DNA of 51,014 nucleotides from Welwitschia mirabilis. Lineage: Eukaryota; Gnetophyta; Gnetopsida; Welwitschiales. Shown here in pieces: positions 1 to 12,154 of the stretch (its first letter is position 1; each line of letters starts with the position of its first letter). Under the pieces are notes generated by a model. The model did no database searches, was not told the origin of the DNA, and saw nothing but the letters and a program-made list of their open reading frames with translations. The stretch covers positions 174,911,756-174,962,769 of the forward strand of contig JBOZIK010000001.1 in NCBI GenBank assembly GCA_051453625.1, written 5' to 3'. A program made the translations under genes and the position numbers.

Positions 1-80
1 GCATCTAAACCTGTATAAATGTCCTGCAAAAGTACTCTAAATACACCATCAAATTCCTACAAATTGGCATCACAACAGTC
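1..80. repeat. Terminal fragment of an LTR-like repeat (second copy at about 33757-33834)
   Basis: The first 80 bases match 33757-33834 closely. Both share gcatc-aaacctgt-taaatgtcctgcaaaa and end in ttggcatcacaaca. At the second site this is the right-hand end of a 1.3 kb LTR-like insertion in a gypsy element. The window therefore opens inside another copy of that family, and similarity fades just after the caaca terminus. The pairing is seen directly; calling it an LTR end is inference from the CA terminus and the size of the other copy. Confidence 0.6.
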
Positions 81-950
81 ATTCACACATGTCCTTAAGG
101 AATAGAGTTTAAAATGAAATCCCCAAGGCTTCCATTATTCCTCACTTTAAAATATTAATTGGAAAAACCCTTAGAAAAAGGGTGAAAGCTATAAAAGAAA
201 GGATTTATTAAGGCCATTCAATTCTTGAGCTACCTTAATCATGAAATAATTCACTTTGAAGGGCCACTTCGATAAGATCAATGAGCTCCACTTCCATTTT
301 CTTATAACCATAATGGAAGAGTTTCAGATAGATCTTCTATTCTTTCTTTTTAACTCTCTTCACTACTCCCTCCAAAGTTATAAGGTATGCCATGAAGGAT
401 TGGTTTGATTGCTTTATTAAAGAAAAATGTAGATTGATATGGGCATCTTAGGTTAATAAGAAATCCCAAGAGGACTTGTGGAAAAACTGCTATTGTGGGA
501 TCCACCAAAGTATATAGAAAGTGATAAAGAGTGTGACCTTCTTGCATCTTCTAAGTACACTGATGATATACCAGATATCAAGTAGATAAAGCAGCAACAA
601 TATGAAGAAGAAACTATGAAGAAGGAGGAGTAGTAAGAAGGAGAAAACATCAAGGAAGAAACTAAACCCTTGGTCATCATCCCTTTGCCCAAATCCATTT
701 TCCTCACCTAAACTATGGCCCAAATGAATACCATTTTGTTATAAGCCCCTTGGGGTATGCTAGTCTTGAATCTCTTTGTGATTGGAATTGGGAAGCTAGG
801 TTGATAAAGTTAGATGCTGATGTATGGGGATTTGAATACCAGAGAGACTTCTACTATGCTTGGAAATCTAGCTTTTAAGCTATGTTATAAATATTTCTCT
901 TTTTTTGAGTCAATATAATCTATTTATCATTTCTCAAAAAAATAATGACT
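81..950. other. Unassigned repeat-like DNA ending in a LINE-like tail
   Basis: I recognise no protein family in either strand across 81-780. Two short open stretches on the minus strand (around 350-720) are low-complexity Ser/Phe/Tyr-rich shadows of a purine-rich plus strand. The segment at about 860-950 (a T-rich run, then caatataat, tatttatcat and an A-run) looks like the 3' tail of a plant LINE, but no reverse transcriptase is attached, so the tail call is tentative. Confidence 0.3.
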
Positions 951-979
951 TAATTTTTACTTAGTTATTAAATTAGATG

Positions 980-1250
980 TAAGCAAAGCATGTTATAGAA
1001 TTTTGTGAAAGTACCTAGTTTTAATGCTTTATAAATTTAGATATCTTGGTACATAAGCAACTATATTTCTTTAATGTTATTTACATCAATATTATTCATC
1101 TTATAAATAATAGCATCTATTATTTTTTACCAAGCTTAACCATTCCTATTATTTTATTAATCATAAACTTAATCATCATATTCAATCTAAAATTTAATCA
1201 TTAACATTTCAAGAATTATACATAAGTAGTTAAAACCCTAAAAATAACAG
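980..1250. repeat. Dispersed noncoding repeat, copy 1 (copy 2 at about 40670-40980)
   Basis: This block aligns with 40670-40980 in the same orientation. Shared landmarks are agcaactatatttcttta versus agtaactatacttcttga, and near the right end an almost unchanged run taatcatcatattcaatct in both. It has no coding content and I cannot assign the family. At copy 2 the similarity stops just before an LTR begins at about 40986, so that LTR probably inserted at or near the end of this repeat. Confidence 0.55.
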
Positions 1251-2460
1251 ATTCTTAGGTTTTTTAAAGAAAGAATGCATGCCATATTATTAAATAATAT
1301 TAGAAATATATAACTACATACTATAAAAAGTAAATTACTTATCTTTGTTTTTTCTTATTTTAATAAATCAAGCTAATACATTGGAAAGCCTACTATACTT
1401 ACAAGGGTTAACGATTTTCTTGGCTAAGTGAAAACTAATGAGAACTCTTATTAACATAGAGGATATCTACCAAATGTTCAAGCCTCACTTATGAATCATA
1501 TTCAATATGTTTAAGCCTTTGTCCAAGTGTACCTTGAATATATGAATACAAATCATAAGCTAACTCACATATCATAGGATTCAAACCTAAGATGTTAAAA
1601 CTCTTATCATTTAAAAACATTAGTTTAGCTAACTATGCTATAGGATAAGCTTTATAAATTCCATATCAGTGAGATGTGATTTATAAAGACATTACTAAAG
1701 AAATAAAAGTATTACTATAGCCTTTTTGTATTTTTTAAATACATTATTATTACTACTTTGTATGTCTCTACCTTTTTTTATTTGTTTTTAAATTTCTACC
1801 TTAAAACGTTTTAGTGTTCATGCCTTTTCCTAAGGAGAATAGTTATTGTAATTATTCAAATGAATGACTTAATTACATGTAAAGCCTTACATTATGTAAA
1901 GTAGAGAATCTAATTATTTAAAGGCATGATCTCTAAAATAGAGAGTGAATGTCCCTCTAGTTGAACTACCACCTAATTGACACATTTCTACGTAAGTGTG
2001 ATGGTTATTTTATATTCTATACTTCAAATGTAATGCACATGATTGAATTTAAGGTTTCATAACTTAAAAAGAAGTTCTTCAAATAAATGAATAATTCATA
2101 GGACTAATGACAAAACAATTTTTCAAGGCCCTTCAAATAAATTAACAAGAAATAGGATAAAATAAAAGCTAATTTTTTAGAAATCTTTTCGATCAACTAT
2201 AATAGATGAAGGATTCAATCATTATAAATGTAATCAAATGTGACCACTATAATGAAAATAAATAAAGATGTTATCATAAAAATTCTGAAAAAAAAATTTA
2301 AAAAGTGGAATCTAATGTGAAAGTAATAAAGTTATAGATTAGATTATCATCTTTTTTAAACAAAAGTTCAAAAACATAGTAAGCAAACACATAATTCATA
2401 TAATGGAGCTTTAGAAAATAGAAAAGACTATTTAAATCAAAAATACAATTTAAATGGAAG
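1251..2460. other. AT-rich intergenic DNA, nothing recognised
   Basis: There are no open frames of note, no LTR termini and no protein similarity that I can read on either strand. Short A/T runs and ordinary AT-rich composition only. Confidence 0.5.
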
Positions 2461-2462
2461 GA

Positions 2463-3060
2463 TGAAAGAGGTTCAGATTTGAGAAAGAGTTCAGGAGCAT
2501 GTATGGGTGGAGAAGCAGATGATCAAGAAGGCTCATGGAGGGTTGTAGGCAAATGGGAAAGGTGGTTCAAGCAAGAAAGAAAGCCCTTAAGAGTTTCTTG
2601 TAGAGGTGGACTAGCATGTCCTATGAATCAAAAGGGATGGAGCTGGGTAAGAAAAAAGGAGTAGCTCTCTTGGGCTATGCATAGGAAAGGGATTGGAACT
2701 GATCCTTGATGTCTAAAATGAGTCTTCGCGCAAGTACATTCCTTTTTCCTAGTTTTATTAATGGCTTCTTCAACTATGAAAGTCTTCTAGGAAGGTTAAA
2801 TATCCAAAAGAGAGACATCTCTTGAGAACTATATAGATTTAAAGTAGAGGATAGGGTTTAGTCTAATCAGTTAATTTTTATTATCAAGATCTCATTTGAG
2901 CATGGAAGTAAGAAGGAAGTGGTTTGCATTAATATGGATAGGTATTTTAATAGTTTAAGTCATAACTCTGGCAAAGGAACTAGAGCTATTCAAGTTTGAA
3001 TCTGAAAAGGAGCTAAATAATGCAATGATAAGGCATTCCTAAATTTTTAGTATAGGATGT
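2463..3060 (+). pseudogene. LINE ORF1-like relic (tentative)
   Basis: A 61-codon open stretch at 2479-2664 ends in GWSWVRKKE. This resembles the Gly-Trp-Ser plus basic-helix linker seen in some plant LINE ORF1 proteins. About 330 bases on, in a shifted frame, comes LAKELELFKFESEKELNNA, which has the spacing of a DUF4283-type RNA-binding domain segment (hydrophobic strand, then FEF-like strand, then a helix). Several stops separate the two. The region is also slightly less AT-rich than its surroundings. The match is by pattern only and could be another retroelement capsid; the identification is weak. Confidence 0.33.
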
Positions 3061-3359
3061 ATAGCCTTAGTTAGTTGAAAACAAGGGAATATTTTAGAAA
3101 AATATTTTACAGACTACCAATCTAGTTTAGGCTACTAGAAATAAGTCTAAAGCCTTTTGAACTAATTATTCATGTAAGAACTTGTAGTGTAGTTTAGAAA
3201 AGTTATTAAATTAGACCTAATAATGCTTAGACACATAAAAATGATGCTAATTAGGTTTTATACTTGGATTAATATAAATCTTATAAAAATCTTAAGAGAT
3301 TTTGAAATTAATCATAGTTTTGAAACAGACATAGTTTAAGTTCAATAGGAAAGTTTACT

Positions 3360-3527
3360 TAGCTTATGCAAGCATTACAAAGTAACAGAGCATGATGCAC
3401 ATTAAAAATACATCCCTCATAATGTAAATTTTTGCATATTTTCCTATAATTTACACTGAAATGGAAAATAATAAAATACAAAATAGGACATAGTTAGTCT
3501 AGCTAACTATCACTACCCTTATCATTT
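3360..3527 (+). repeat. Remnant of the 5' LTR end of a gypsy element
   Basis: This stretch lies immediately upstream of a recognisable primer binding site, which places it at the U5 end of a plus-strand LTR. Its segment agcttatgcaagcattac (around 3370) resembles agcatatgcaggtattgc (around 7519) inside the LTR-like block at 7300-8215, suggesting both belong to one LTR family. In this copy much of the region between that motif and the primer site would have to be missing. The left boundary is not visible. Confidence 0.4.
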
Positions 3528-3545
3528 TGGTGCTCTTACTGGGAA
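3528..3545 (+). other. Primer binding site, tRNA-Asp type (gypsy Athila/Tat)
   Basis: tggtgctcttactgggaa corresponds to the Athila/Tat-type site TGGCGCCGTTGCCGGGGA with about five changes, mostly C-to-T or G-to-A at former CG or CNG positions. It is preceded by an LTR-end-like sequence and followed by a long T-rich leader, as in plant Athila/Tat elements. The match to the site is read directly; the tRNA assignment rests on family knowledge. Confidence 0.65.
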
Positions 3546-5690
3546 AGCATTGATGATCTATGATCTTAGAATCGGTTGGGAATCTAAATCTCTTAGATAA
3601 GCGTTTACTTTTCTTAATAGCATTATTTTTATTTTTTTTGAATTTGATCATTAGCTAGCTTTCTCTTCCTGAATTAGTGGATTGAGTTTTTAATATTACA
3701 GTTTCCCTTTCGAAATTTAGTTTTATTCCTTTACATTCTATGTTCTCTTTCTTGTAATTTTATTTTCTTGGATTTTAATTTCCTAAATTTAGAATCTTTT
3801 TTTTACTATATTTCTATCGCATTTCATCATAGCATAGTTAATTATGTATTGATTTGCAATAATGTCTATCACAGATTATCACATTACTATTCATATATTG
3901 ATCATTACGTGACATATTTAATTGTTTACTATTGCTTATCTTTCATAATATTGAGTATTATTCATCACTGGGTAATAGTTCTAAATCTTTAATTTTCTTA
4001 AAAATTTTGAATTTTATTCATTTGAATTCTGTTGTTCTCTATCGCAATTAGTTTAGTATTTTGTTGCATTATGATAAGCATGTCATAGTCATATTGACCA
4101 GCAATAGAATAGAAAAGAAAAAGTATAAATTCCAAATTTAAAATTTTAATTCCTTCATTTTTCATTCTTGTTTCTTACTTTCCTATTTTCCTATTCCCGA
4201 GTGTAATAGCATTTAAATTTATTTAATTTTTCAATTCCTGCATTTTTCATTCTTTTTTCTTATTTTTCTATTTTCCTATTCCAAAGTGTAATAGAATTTA
4301 AATTTATTTAAATTTTTAATTCCCTGCATTTTCATTTCTATCTGCATAAGCTATAAGTTGTATTATGGATATTATTATACCTCTTTTGAGTTTTTCATTT
4401 AAGCATTATTGGATGCATGTTAAATGATCAAGAGGAAGGTGAACAGACATTAGAGTAAAGCCCTTCATTACATAACAAGTTTAGGTAAGTATCCTCACTT
4501 CTATATTCATTCTTATTTTAGAAAATTTCAAGTCTTATTTTTCCACTTATTGGGATATTTGAAACTTTTATAAAAATAAAAAATTCATCTGAAACATCTA
4601 AATGAACACATAAGAATCAATAATCTAGGTGGATTAGAAATCCATTGTCTAAGTATTTACAACATATCACCATCAACCTAGAACATAATAGGTCGATCCT
4701 ATTAGATTTAGATGAAATAATAAGATATACTACCTCATAAACTTTCTTAAAAATCAAGAGTTTATAAGAATTAGAAACTTTACTACATCTTTTGAGTATA
4801 ATTCAATAAGTCCAGTTGAACAATTAAATAAAGAAAACCTCAACCTCAGTACAAACGCATACGTTTTACAAGAACTATGTGGTCCATAAACTTAGAAGAA
4901 ATAACTTTATAAATATAAACATCAATATTACCACACTTGTTCACAGCTAGAGTGAGGATGGAATTAGGGAGTAATGCTATCACTTTAGAAGGAATAATAG
5001 AAGAAATTTACACAACAAGCCCACATGATTATCAACACTTAGTTCTATGGCATCCTTGAAAGGGACCTCTATATGTGCTAAAATAGATTTAATAATAAAT
5101 TGAAAAATAAATAGAAAAGGTAAAAAAGGTCATAAAAGATGTATCGCAAAGTAATATTCTCATAACCACGTGGAAATCCCTTACCTCTATAGTTAACCAG
5201 ATCCAACAAATTAAAAACACATTTGCTAGATCAGCCAATAAGGTACATAACTCAAAACTAATTAAGTAAGAGAAGCTTGGATACACCTTAGAAAATGTTA
5301 ACACTATACCTAAAACTACTCATGCCTTTCATTAGACTGCATGTTTTACTCCTCCATTTTAACTAGTAAGGTTGCTGATAGTAATAGTTAATTCAACATA
5401 GACAATAACTAGGAATAACTTGTAATACCAACATCCTGAAACTATATGGTAGGTGTTATCCTAATTTAACCAATATCTAGTTGGAATCCTATAATACTAA
5501 TCACATATCTTAGATGACTATTATTTAACCTAGGAACATAATTTATCTTTATGGCACCAACTAGAACCACTCTTATAACTCTTGGATAATTTGGAAATTT
5601 TGGAACTATAATAAACATAAGAAATCTAATCCAAAACAAACCTATACTAAAGGATTTGAATTTCAATGAGAATAAATTTATGATGGACCC
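3546..5690 (+). other. Gypsy leader and decayed gag N-terminal region
   Basis: Between the primer site and the recognisable gag core lie about 2.1 kb of AT-rich sequence. It starts with a pyrimidine-rich leader typical of Athila/Tat elements and holds a tandem repeat at 4149-4340. No motif is readable until about 5700. Short open stretches here (for example 3768-3992 on the plus strand and 5089-5304 and 5466-5666 on the minus strand) are low-complexity and I do not regard them as genes. Confidence 0.4.
4149..4340 (+). repeat. Tandem repeat, 85 bp unit, about 2.3 copies
   Basis: Units start at 4149, 4233 and 4318 with aattcctgcatttttcattc-like sequence. Each of the first two runs through a T/C-rich block and then a shared gtgtaatag-atttaaattt segment. 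The two full units differ by scattered substitutions, and the third is cut off after about 20 bases. It lies in the leader of the gypsy relic and has no coding potential. Confidence 0.75.
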
Positions 5691-5699
5691 TTAGTGTTA

Positions 5700-7275
5700 T
5701 GTTCTAGATTAAATGTTGAAATTAAAAATGTATAACTTTTACCTACTTTCCATGTAATTGATGAAGAGGACCCCATGATACATTTAATTAACTTTGAAAA
5801 CATGATGGATTCACTAGCCTTGTGACCATTGATAGAACTAAGATGATCACTTTTAAAATCACCTTAAAGAACAAAGCAAACTTCTCATTACAAATCATAT
5901 AAAGTCCTATTCAAACTTTGAATGGATTTAAAAACACTTTTATGAGGAAGTTTCTTTTAGATAATAAACTACATAGTTTTAGAAAATAGCTCATGAATTT
6001 TCAATATAAAGAGAAGAAAAGTGATAAGAAAACTTATGAGTGATTTTGTAGGTTCTCTTAATATGACCCATATTATTATTTTCTCTTTCATCAACTTCTC
6101 TAGATTTTTATTAAAGGGTTTTATAGATACATTATAAAACATGTAAATTTTATAATAAGAGGAAATATTTTGAACTAAACATTAAAAAAAGCCTTTAGGA
6201 TTTTAGAAGATTTAGTTTTAAATCAAGCACTGGTCCACTAGATCAAAACAAGCGACAATGCCTAAGAATAAATAATAATAATTAAAAGGATAGAAGAGAT
6301 GATGTAAACTTTAACAAATATCATGACAAAACAACAACCATTCCAAACACCTTTATAACCACAACCAATTATTGTAGCTATTCAACCAACACCACAACCA
6401 CTTAGTAGCCCACTATAATCGCAATTCCAACCTAAGACAAGTGTATTAAGCATAGAAAATATAGAAACATTCTTGTTTAATAAGCATTCAAGGCATCAAG
6501 CTCAAGCTTGTGGAGCTTGACAAAACATACTAGACTGTGTAAAAGAAATGGTTTTTGCCTTCTACGATAAAATTCATTTCTTGTCCAATATGCCACCTTC
6601 ATAAAATAATCTAATAAATTATCATAAAATACCATGATAAGAAAATCAAAGTTTTTAACCATGAATACCCATGACACTCAAGAATTTTAGACCATAGTAT
6701 AGACCTTATCAAGAAAGCAATAAATATTTTACATTTAAGTAATTTTACCAATAGTATACTATGACCCAAGTTGTTAAACAATAAATTGGTCTAATGAATG
6801 TGAAAGTGAGAAAAATGGAATGTATGCTTATGAAATTTACATAAAAGCAATAGCCATAATTACCATCACAAGGTGAGCCAAACCCTACCAATGAAATCCA
6901 TGAGTAAGTAAGGGTGACCCTTACTAGAAGTAAAAAGAAATTAGAAGACACAATTCCTACATCACTCAAAAAGAAGAAAAATAAGCCAATCCGAGAATAA
7001 ACTAATATAATAAAAACCCTAGAAAATAAAACTAATAACAGTAGAAAACACATCTCCTCCCTTTCTACTTAAGTCAAATGAGAAACCAATTAATGACCCC
7101 TTTCCTAAAATGATTAAAAGAGGATCTGATAGAGGATGAGAAGTTGAACCAATTTTTTGAGCAATTAGAATTAAAAATACTCTTGAATTAAGTGGTTAAA
7201 GATACATCTCTTTATTCCAAGTAAATTTGAGACTTCTATTCAAAAAGGAAGAGAAATTTTATGCCACAACAAATT
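5700..7275 (+). pseudogene. gag: Gypsy (Athila/Tat-type) gag pseudogene
   Basis: Gag forms the virus-like particle of the retrotransposon. The read-through of three frames gives the plant gypsy capsid in order. Near 5755-5810 is DPMIHLINFENMMDSL, the 'EDPxxHLxxF' start. Near 5920-5970 is TLNGFKNTFMRKFLLDNK, the 'W..FK..FL.KFFP' block. At about 6130-6250 the 'FY.G....I...GG' segment ends in AFRILEDLVLNQ. A Gln/Pro-rich linker (6340-6440) follows, then a C-terminal segment at about 7135-7250 (DEKLNQFFEQLELKILLN, later DFYSKRKR) that fits the 'qF.kFLe..k.l.In.P' motif. Stops and frameshifts occur throughout. No protease or RT follows; an LTR-like block begins instead. Confidence 0.65.
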
Positions 7276-7299
7276 TATTTAATAGAAAACATCAACCGT

Positions 7300-8215
7300 G
7301 TAGGGGAAATCTTTTAAACACATGTATGAAGTACATATCACATATTTTACTATAATTCACTAGAATTTACTGCAAAATGATTCAAAATGGTTTAATTTTT
7401 AATGTAATAGGTTTAATGCACTAAAATGACAAAATGTATAAGAAATAAGGTTATTTTGCTTATCACTAGCTCCATCACTACACGATAGACCTATGACCAA
7501 ATCTCATAGTTATAATGAGCATATGCAGGTATTGCAAAGTAAAAAAATAAGTGATACATATTTATCACAAAGTAATAGAATTATGAATGAACCTGACACA
7601 ATGTGATAAAGTAAAGAATAGATCACTCTTGCTAGGCGATCAACTAGCAAAAAAATGTCCAAACTTAGAGCACACAAGACTGAACAGCTATGCAAGAGAA
7701 CTGAGATTCAAATATATCACTCAACAACTCCTCCATGATAAGCTTATCACTTGGTGATAGAAACTATATAAGAAATTATTCATAATCTATTACTAATTGA
7801 TATAAACCAAGACAACTATGCTAGTATGCCATAAGAGATATTGCAATAGGCATTGATGGCCATGCGATAAATATTAAAAGAGCAACCCCACCATTATCAC
7901 TTTGGCGATAGGTACATGACAGAAGTAAATTATGTAAAAATTCCAAGAATTCCACCAAAATTAATGTAAATACAAGGATTCCAAATTTTATAATTGAAAT
8001 TCTATCTTCTCTATGTGAAATCCTTTGTCATCTTATCCAAAATTCCCTTAGAAACAATTATAAATACTTTCCATTTATTGTATTGAAAAGGTTGATCGAT
8101 TAGTGAAAGAAAGAGGAATCGAGTGAAAATAAGCTTAAAATCTAGCAATTATAATACACTTCATTGTCATAATTATTATGAATAAAATAAAGCTTGGTTT
8201 TTAGTCTTCTAGGCA
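7300..8215 (+). repeat. LTR-like block with TATA box and palindromic tatcac/gtgata motifs
   Basis: Directly after the gag C-terminus comes noncoding sequence with promoter-like and terminator-like signals in LTR order. Several copies of a tatcac/gcgata motif are present, including tatcacttggtgata at about 7746-7760, followed by a TATA box at 8059-8066 and a gaataaaataaag poly(A)-type signal near 8180. A short segment near 7519 resembles the LTR end upstream of the primer site at 3528. I could not fix either terminus or find a polypurine tract, so it may be the 3' LTR of this element or part of a different one. Confidence 0.45.
8059..8066 (+). promoter_or_regulatory. TATA box of LTR-like block
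   Basis: TATAAATA lies in a relatively C/T-rich setting about 120 bases upstream of an AATAAA-like signal. This is the normal spacing of U3 promoter and R-region poly(A) signal in plant LTRs. It is probably inactive given the decay of the element. Confidence 0.4.
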
Positions 8216-8880
8216 AACTCAGTTTGGTTCCATGACAGGCTATCGCTTTGAGGTTTCCTTGTTATTATGCTACTCAAGTTACAGAATTCAGACTCTTTTA
8301 TATTATTGATTTCTTTTTGTTTTGCTAAATTAATTAAGTAGTTTAGTTTTGTTTTTACTATGTATATATGTAAATTATACTATATCATTAGTTGGAACCA
8401 GCTACTGCATTTTTGTTTTCATTTCACTTTTATTTACAACTCTATTGATTAGAAAGTTATTAATACCACAAGCTTATCAACTACTTTAATGCATGATCCT
8501 ATTCTTATAGCTTAGTAATTTCTTCATTTTGTCATACACGCATCTAAAAGATCCATTTAAATTTCCTTTAAATCACAACCATAAGTAATATATAACTGAT
8601 AGGATGACAAACTATTAGGAGTACAAAATAAGGGTTGTCATTTTTTTTGGTATGTTGATTAGTAATTATTATCTATTATTTCTATCTTTTCTTTTTTTAC
8701 AATAACATTATTTAAGTATTGTTTTATAGTTGTGAAAGTAATTATAGATACATAATATCATAATCCTAGATTCTGTTATCTAAGATTCACATCCAAAGCT
8801 TCGAAGAATACAATAAGATAGCTTAGAATTAGTGTAGCTAACTAATTAACACTAATCCTATTAGAGCACATAGAAAAGTA
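8216..8880. other. AT-rich DNA, nothing recognised
   Basis: T-rich leader-like sequence follows the LTR-like block. I see no clear primer site, coding frame or repeat partner elsewhere in the window. Confidence 0.4.
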
Positions 8881-11800
8881 TTATTCCAAGCTTAAGGGGC
8901 ATGCCTATAATAGATGTAAGAGGAGGGGGCACAACTTCAAGTTCTATAAAAGATATCCTATTAACTTTGCGAAAAACATGGTCTTGAGACGAATGAGTAT
9001 AGGTTTAGAAAATATAAGGATAACTTTTAGCAAGTTATTAATAGAAGAATAATAAATATGGTAGTTAAGCCTTAACATAAGAGTGAGTTAAGGATTAAAG
9101 AAGAGAATCAAGTTCCTCAGGGAAGTGAAAAGGAGCTCTTTTCACTACCAAAAAGCAATAAAAATAAAAAGGTAAAAAATAGCTCATTCAATATATTCTA
9201 TGCTCTAGATAATAGTAAATCAAATGACTTAAATCTAGAGCTAGAAAGTGAAAAGAAGACAAGAAACATAAGAAGGTGAAAAGACTATTGGGAACTATAA
9301 AAGTAAAAAGAGAAGTAACAGAAATTATCGCAAATGAATATCATAAAATCATTTTAAAGATGTTGGTAAAGACCTCTGAAAAATAAATTAGATGAAGATT
9401 ATTAGCTAGTATATTAGGAGTTTCCAACTACCCCAAAAACCTAGGCCTTAAGAAAGTTTTCAAATAAGTATAGCATGAATATAATATGCTTATGGAAAAT
9501 AAAATAAATTCTAGAGAGAGTTTTAAAATATATGAAAGAAATTGGAAAATTAAATGGAAATTACATCTGAGAAGAGAAAGAAGATTAACAACCCTTTTCA
9601 AGAAATAAATCTAATACAAAAGAATTAATATAAATAGATTATTTTAAATTTTTAAAATAAAAATTGATAATTAGTTAAATTTATGTTTGATAATAAATAG
9701 GTGAAAGAATTAAATAATGGAAAAAAAATTATGATAAAAGCTACTTGGAAAGAAATACATGAAACTAGATGATTCTAACCAAACTCATTTTGAAGGGGAA
9801 AAACACGAAGGAGGTAATTGAAATCTTATAAGAAATAAGGATCTTAAAACTCTAACATAAAACCTAAACATGCTTAATTAGTCCTTAGAAAAAATTTAGT
9901 CTACATGGTTAAATAGAAAGACAATAATAAGTAGAATATCATCTAGAATCGATAGAGCTCTGGCTATGGTAGATTGCGTAATAGAAATAGAATGATTATT
10001 GAAAGGAAAATGGAGGTGGTGTTTTAACCACCAATTGATTAATTTATTATGAGGAAAAAGATAGAGTAAAATAACTTACTTTACCTTCAAATTCATGGCT
10101 TTAGGACAAATGAGTGGAAGAGTATGTAAAATACACCTGAATCCCCTAGAAAGAAGAGCTAAAAGAGTGGAGTAGAAAGTGGACATATAAAATGAAACAA
10201 AAGAAGAAAATTTAAAAAAAAAAATTTTGGGAGAGATATAAAAAATGGCAAGAATAAGGTGAGGACCAGTAGGAAAATAAGTGTTAAAATCTCTAAAACT
10301 ACATAACATTACAATGTAAGAAGAAGCATATTAAAGACAATGGACATACTTAATTGGTTAAAGAATGAAGATAAGAATACATGATTTTTCTTTAGTATAA
10401 TAAATTAGAGAAGAAAAAAATATTATTAAAAAATAAAGAGAAGAGAACAAACCTAGTCAAAGGAAATGATGCATGAAGCCTTCTTATAGAGTTTCAAAAA
10501 CTATGAGAAAAGAAGGAAGAGATATAGAAATAAAACTTATGTACAGATACTTAGCTAAGGAATAATCCTTTAAGACCTTTAAAATAAGATGAGGTCTAAA
10601 ATCTACTTAAGATAATAAAGTTAGAATCTAGAATGAGATAGATGGATAATATAGTTCTTTAAAAAATGTTGATAGCACATAGAAAATTTAATAAAGGTAG
10701 CAATTAATTAAGTTCTAGAAATTATCAAGAACCCCTATGTATAGAACAATACAAATATAACCATGATTTCAAAAAAAGTAGAATTAATAAATGTGCATGA
10801 TTTAAGACTAATAAGGATATACAACATAACATACAAACTTTTCTTAAATATCTCAGTTAAGAGGATTCACCTCTAATATAACCTAGCTAGGTAAGGTTTC
10901 CAAACAATAGAAGCATCTTAAACTAGGTAATACTTAATCATAAGATTTTTCACTCCATTAAGAGAAAGAACATTCTGGCATGTGTTTTAAGATTAGACAT
11001 TACAAAGGCTTATAATAGTTTATCCAAGAGTTCAATAGCTTATATCCTATCTTCACTAATAATTTTATCACTTTAGTTATCCAATTCTAAAAAATAGCTA
11101 GGTTTAGTTTAAAGTGAAACCAAAGTATAGAAGGCTTTTCTAGAATAGAAAGGGGTTTAAGGAAAAGAGTTTCCTTCTTATAGTAGCTTTTTATCATAAT
11201 AATTAATTACTTATAAAACTACATGAGATAATTGTAGATGATACAATTATTGTTTACAGTTAAATTTAAGACAAATCCAAGCCATAAATCAAGGGTTGTA
11301 AAGATTTAGTAGAGGATCAGAACTAGAAATTAATTGAAAAATGAGCAGGGTTTATTACGCTAATACTAGGAGGAGCATGCAACAAGTAGTGGAGAAAACT
11401 TTCAAGATTTTGAAAGAAGATAAGTTGGATTTGTACATGGGAATACTCATGTTCCACTAGAAACTCATCCCAACATGAAGCTAATTAATATAGTAGTTAG
11501 AAAATAAATACTATATTTGAAGCTCAGTGTTTCTTTTAAGAAAGGTAAAGACTATCATATAAAATGTAATTTTAACATTCATTACTCAATATAGTACCTC
11601 CACAGGTGGCTTAACTAAGAAAATTAAGAATATGATTAGTAGAATAATAAGGAACTTCATATAGGAACATGAAAAAGAAGGAGCTAGGGTTTACATAGTG
11701 GCTTAAAAGAGATAGCACAATCTATAGAGTCAAGGATATTAAGAATCAAAGACATTCAGAGGGGTATATTTATTACTCAAGTGAATGTTTTCAAAAAAAT

Positions 11801-12153
11801 TAAAGTAGAGGAATCTTCCTCATAGATGCAATTGATTAAAAAAAACTATGATGATAAGGATGCGGGAGGGAGAAGGACTTCAACTTCTGGACAACACTAT
11901 ATAAAAGGAGGAAAGAATCACAAAACTAGATGAAGTAGAAACTGGGAAAAGGAAAGATTCCTTTTTAGATCTCAAAGGTTTTTCACAAGGAGAAATACCT
12001 ACCAGAAATGACAAAATAACCCCAATGAAATTTTGATTAAGAAAAGGATAGGAAAAAAAGTTAACTACTATAGGAGTAAGGAGGATTACCTAAGGATTCA
12101 AGATACCTAGATCAATGAAGTTATAGAGAAACTAAAAAAAAAAAAAAAAAAAA
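8880..12153 (+). pseudogene. L1-like LINE relic 1 (ORF1 end, endonuclease, reverse transcriptase, poly-A tail)
   Basis: A non-LTR retrotransposon copy in which ORF2 would supply an endonuclease and a reverse transcriptase for target-primed insertion. A Lys/Glu-rich ORF1 end (9060-9280) contains SSFNIFYALDNSKSND. At about 9395-9510, EFPTTPKT then ALRKFSNKYSMNIICLWKIK fits the endonuclease start 'WN.RGL..P.....L......DI..L.ETK'. At 10755-10830, VELINVHDLRLIRIYNITYK fits 'I.N..D.RPISL.N..YK' of L1 RT. LACVLRLDITKAYNSLS (about 10979-11030) is the 'KLDMSKAYD' motif. A C-terminal 'W..I......GGL' region lies at 11690-11780. It ends in a 20-A run. Many stops and frameshifts; clearly dead. Confidence 0.7.
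12134..12153 (+). repeat. Poly-A tail of LINE relic 1
   Basis: An uninterrupted run of 20 A follows the LINE C-terminal region and is followed by agaagaagaaatt. A 3' poly-A is the hallmark of LINE insertion, and the position fits. A plain A-microsatellite is the alternative. Confidence 0.55.
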
Positions 12154-12154
12154 G

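Noticed and set aside
453-723. Two overlapping minus-strand Ser/Phe-rich open stretches
   Set aside because: Generated by gaagaagga-type purine runs on the plus strand. No start context, family or conservation.
2479-2664. Stand-alone small gene with Trp-rich protein
   Set aside because: The neighbouring sequence continues a LINE ORF1-like pattern with stops, so I list it as part of a weak LINE relic rather than a small host gene.
6745-7053. Minus-strand 102-codon open stretch
   Set aside because: Phe/Leu/Val/Ser low complexity, opposite to the gypsy gag linker. It is a shadow of the purine-rich plus strand, although it looks superficially like a membrane protein.
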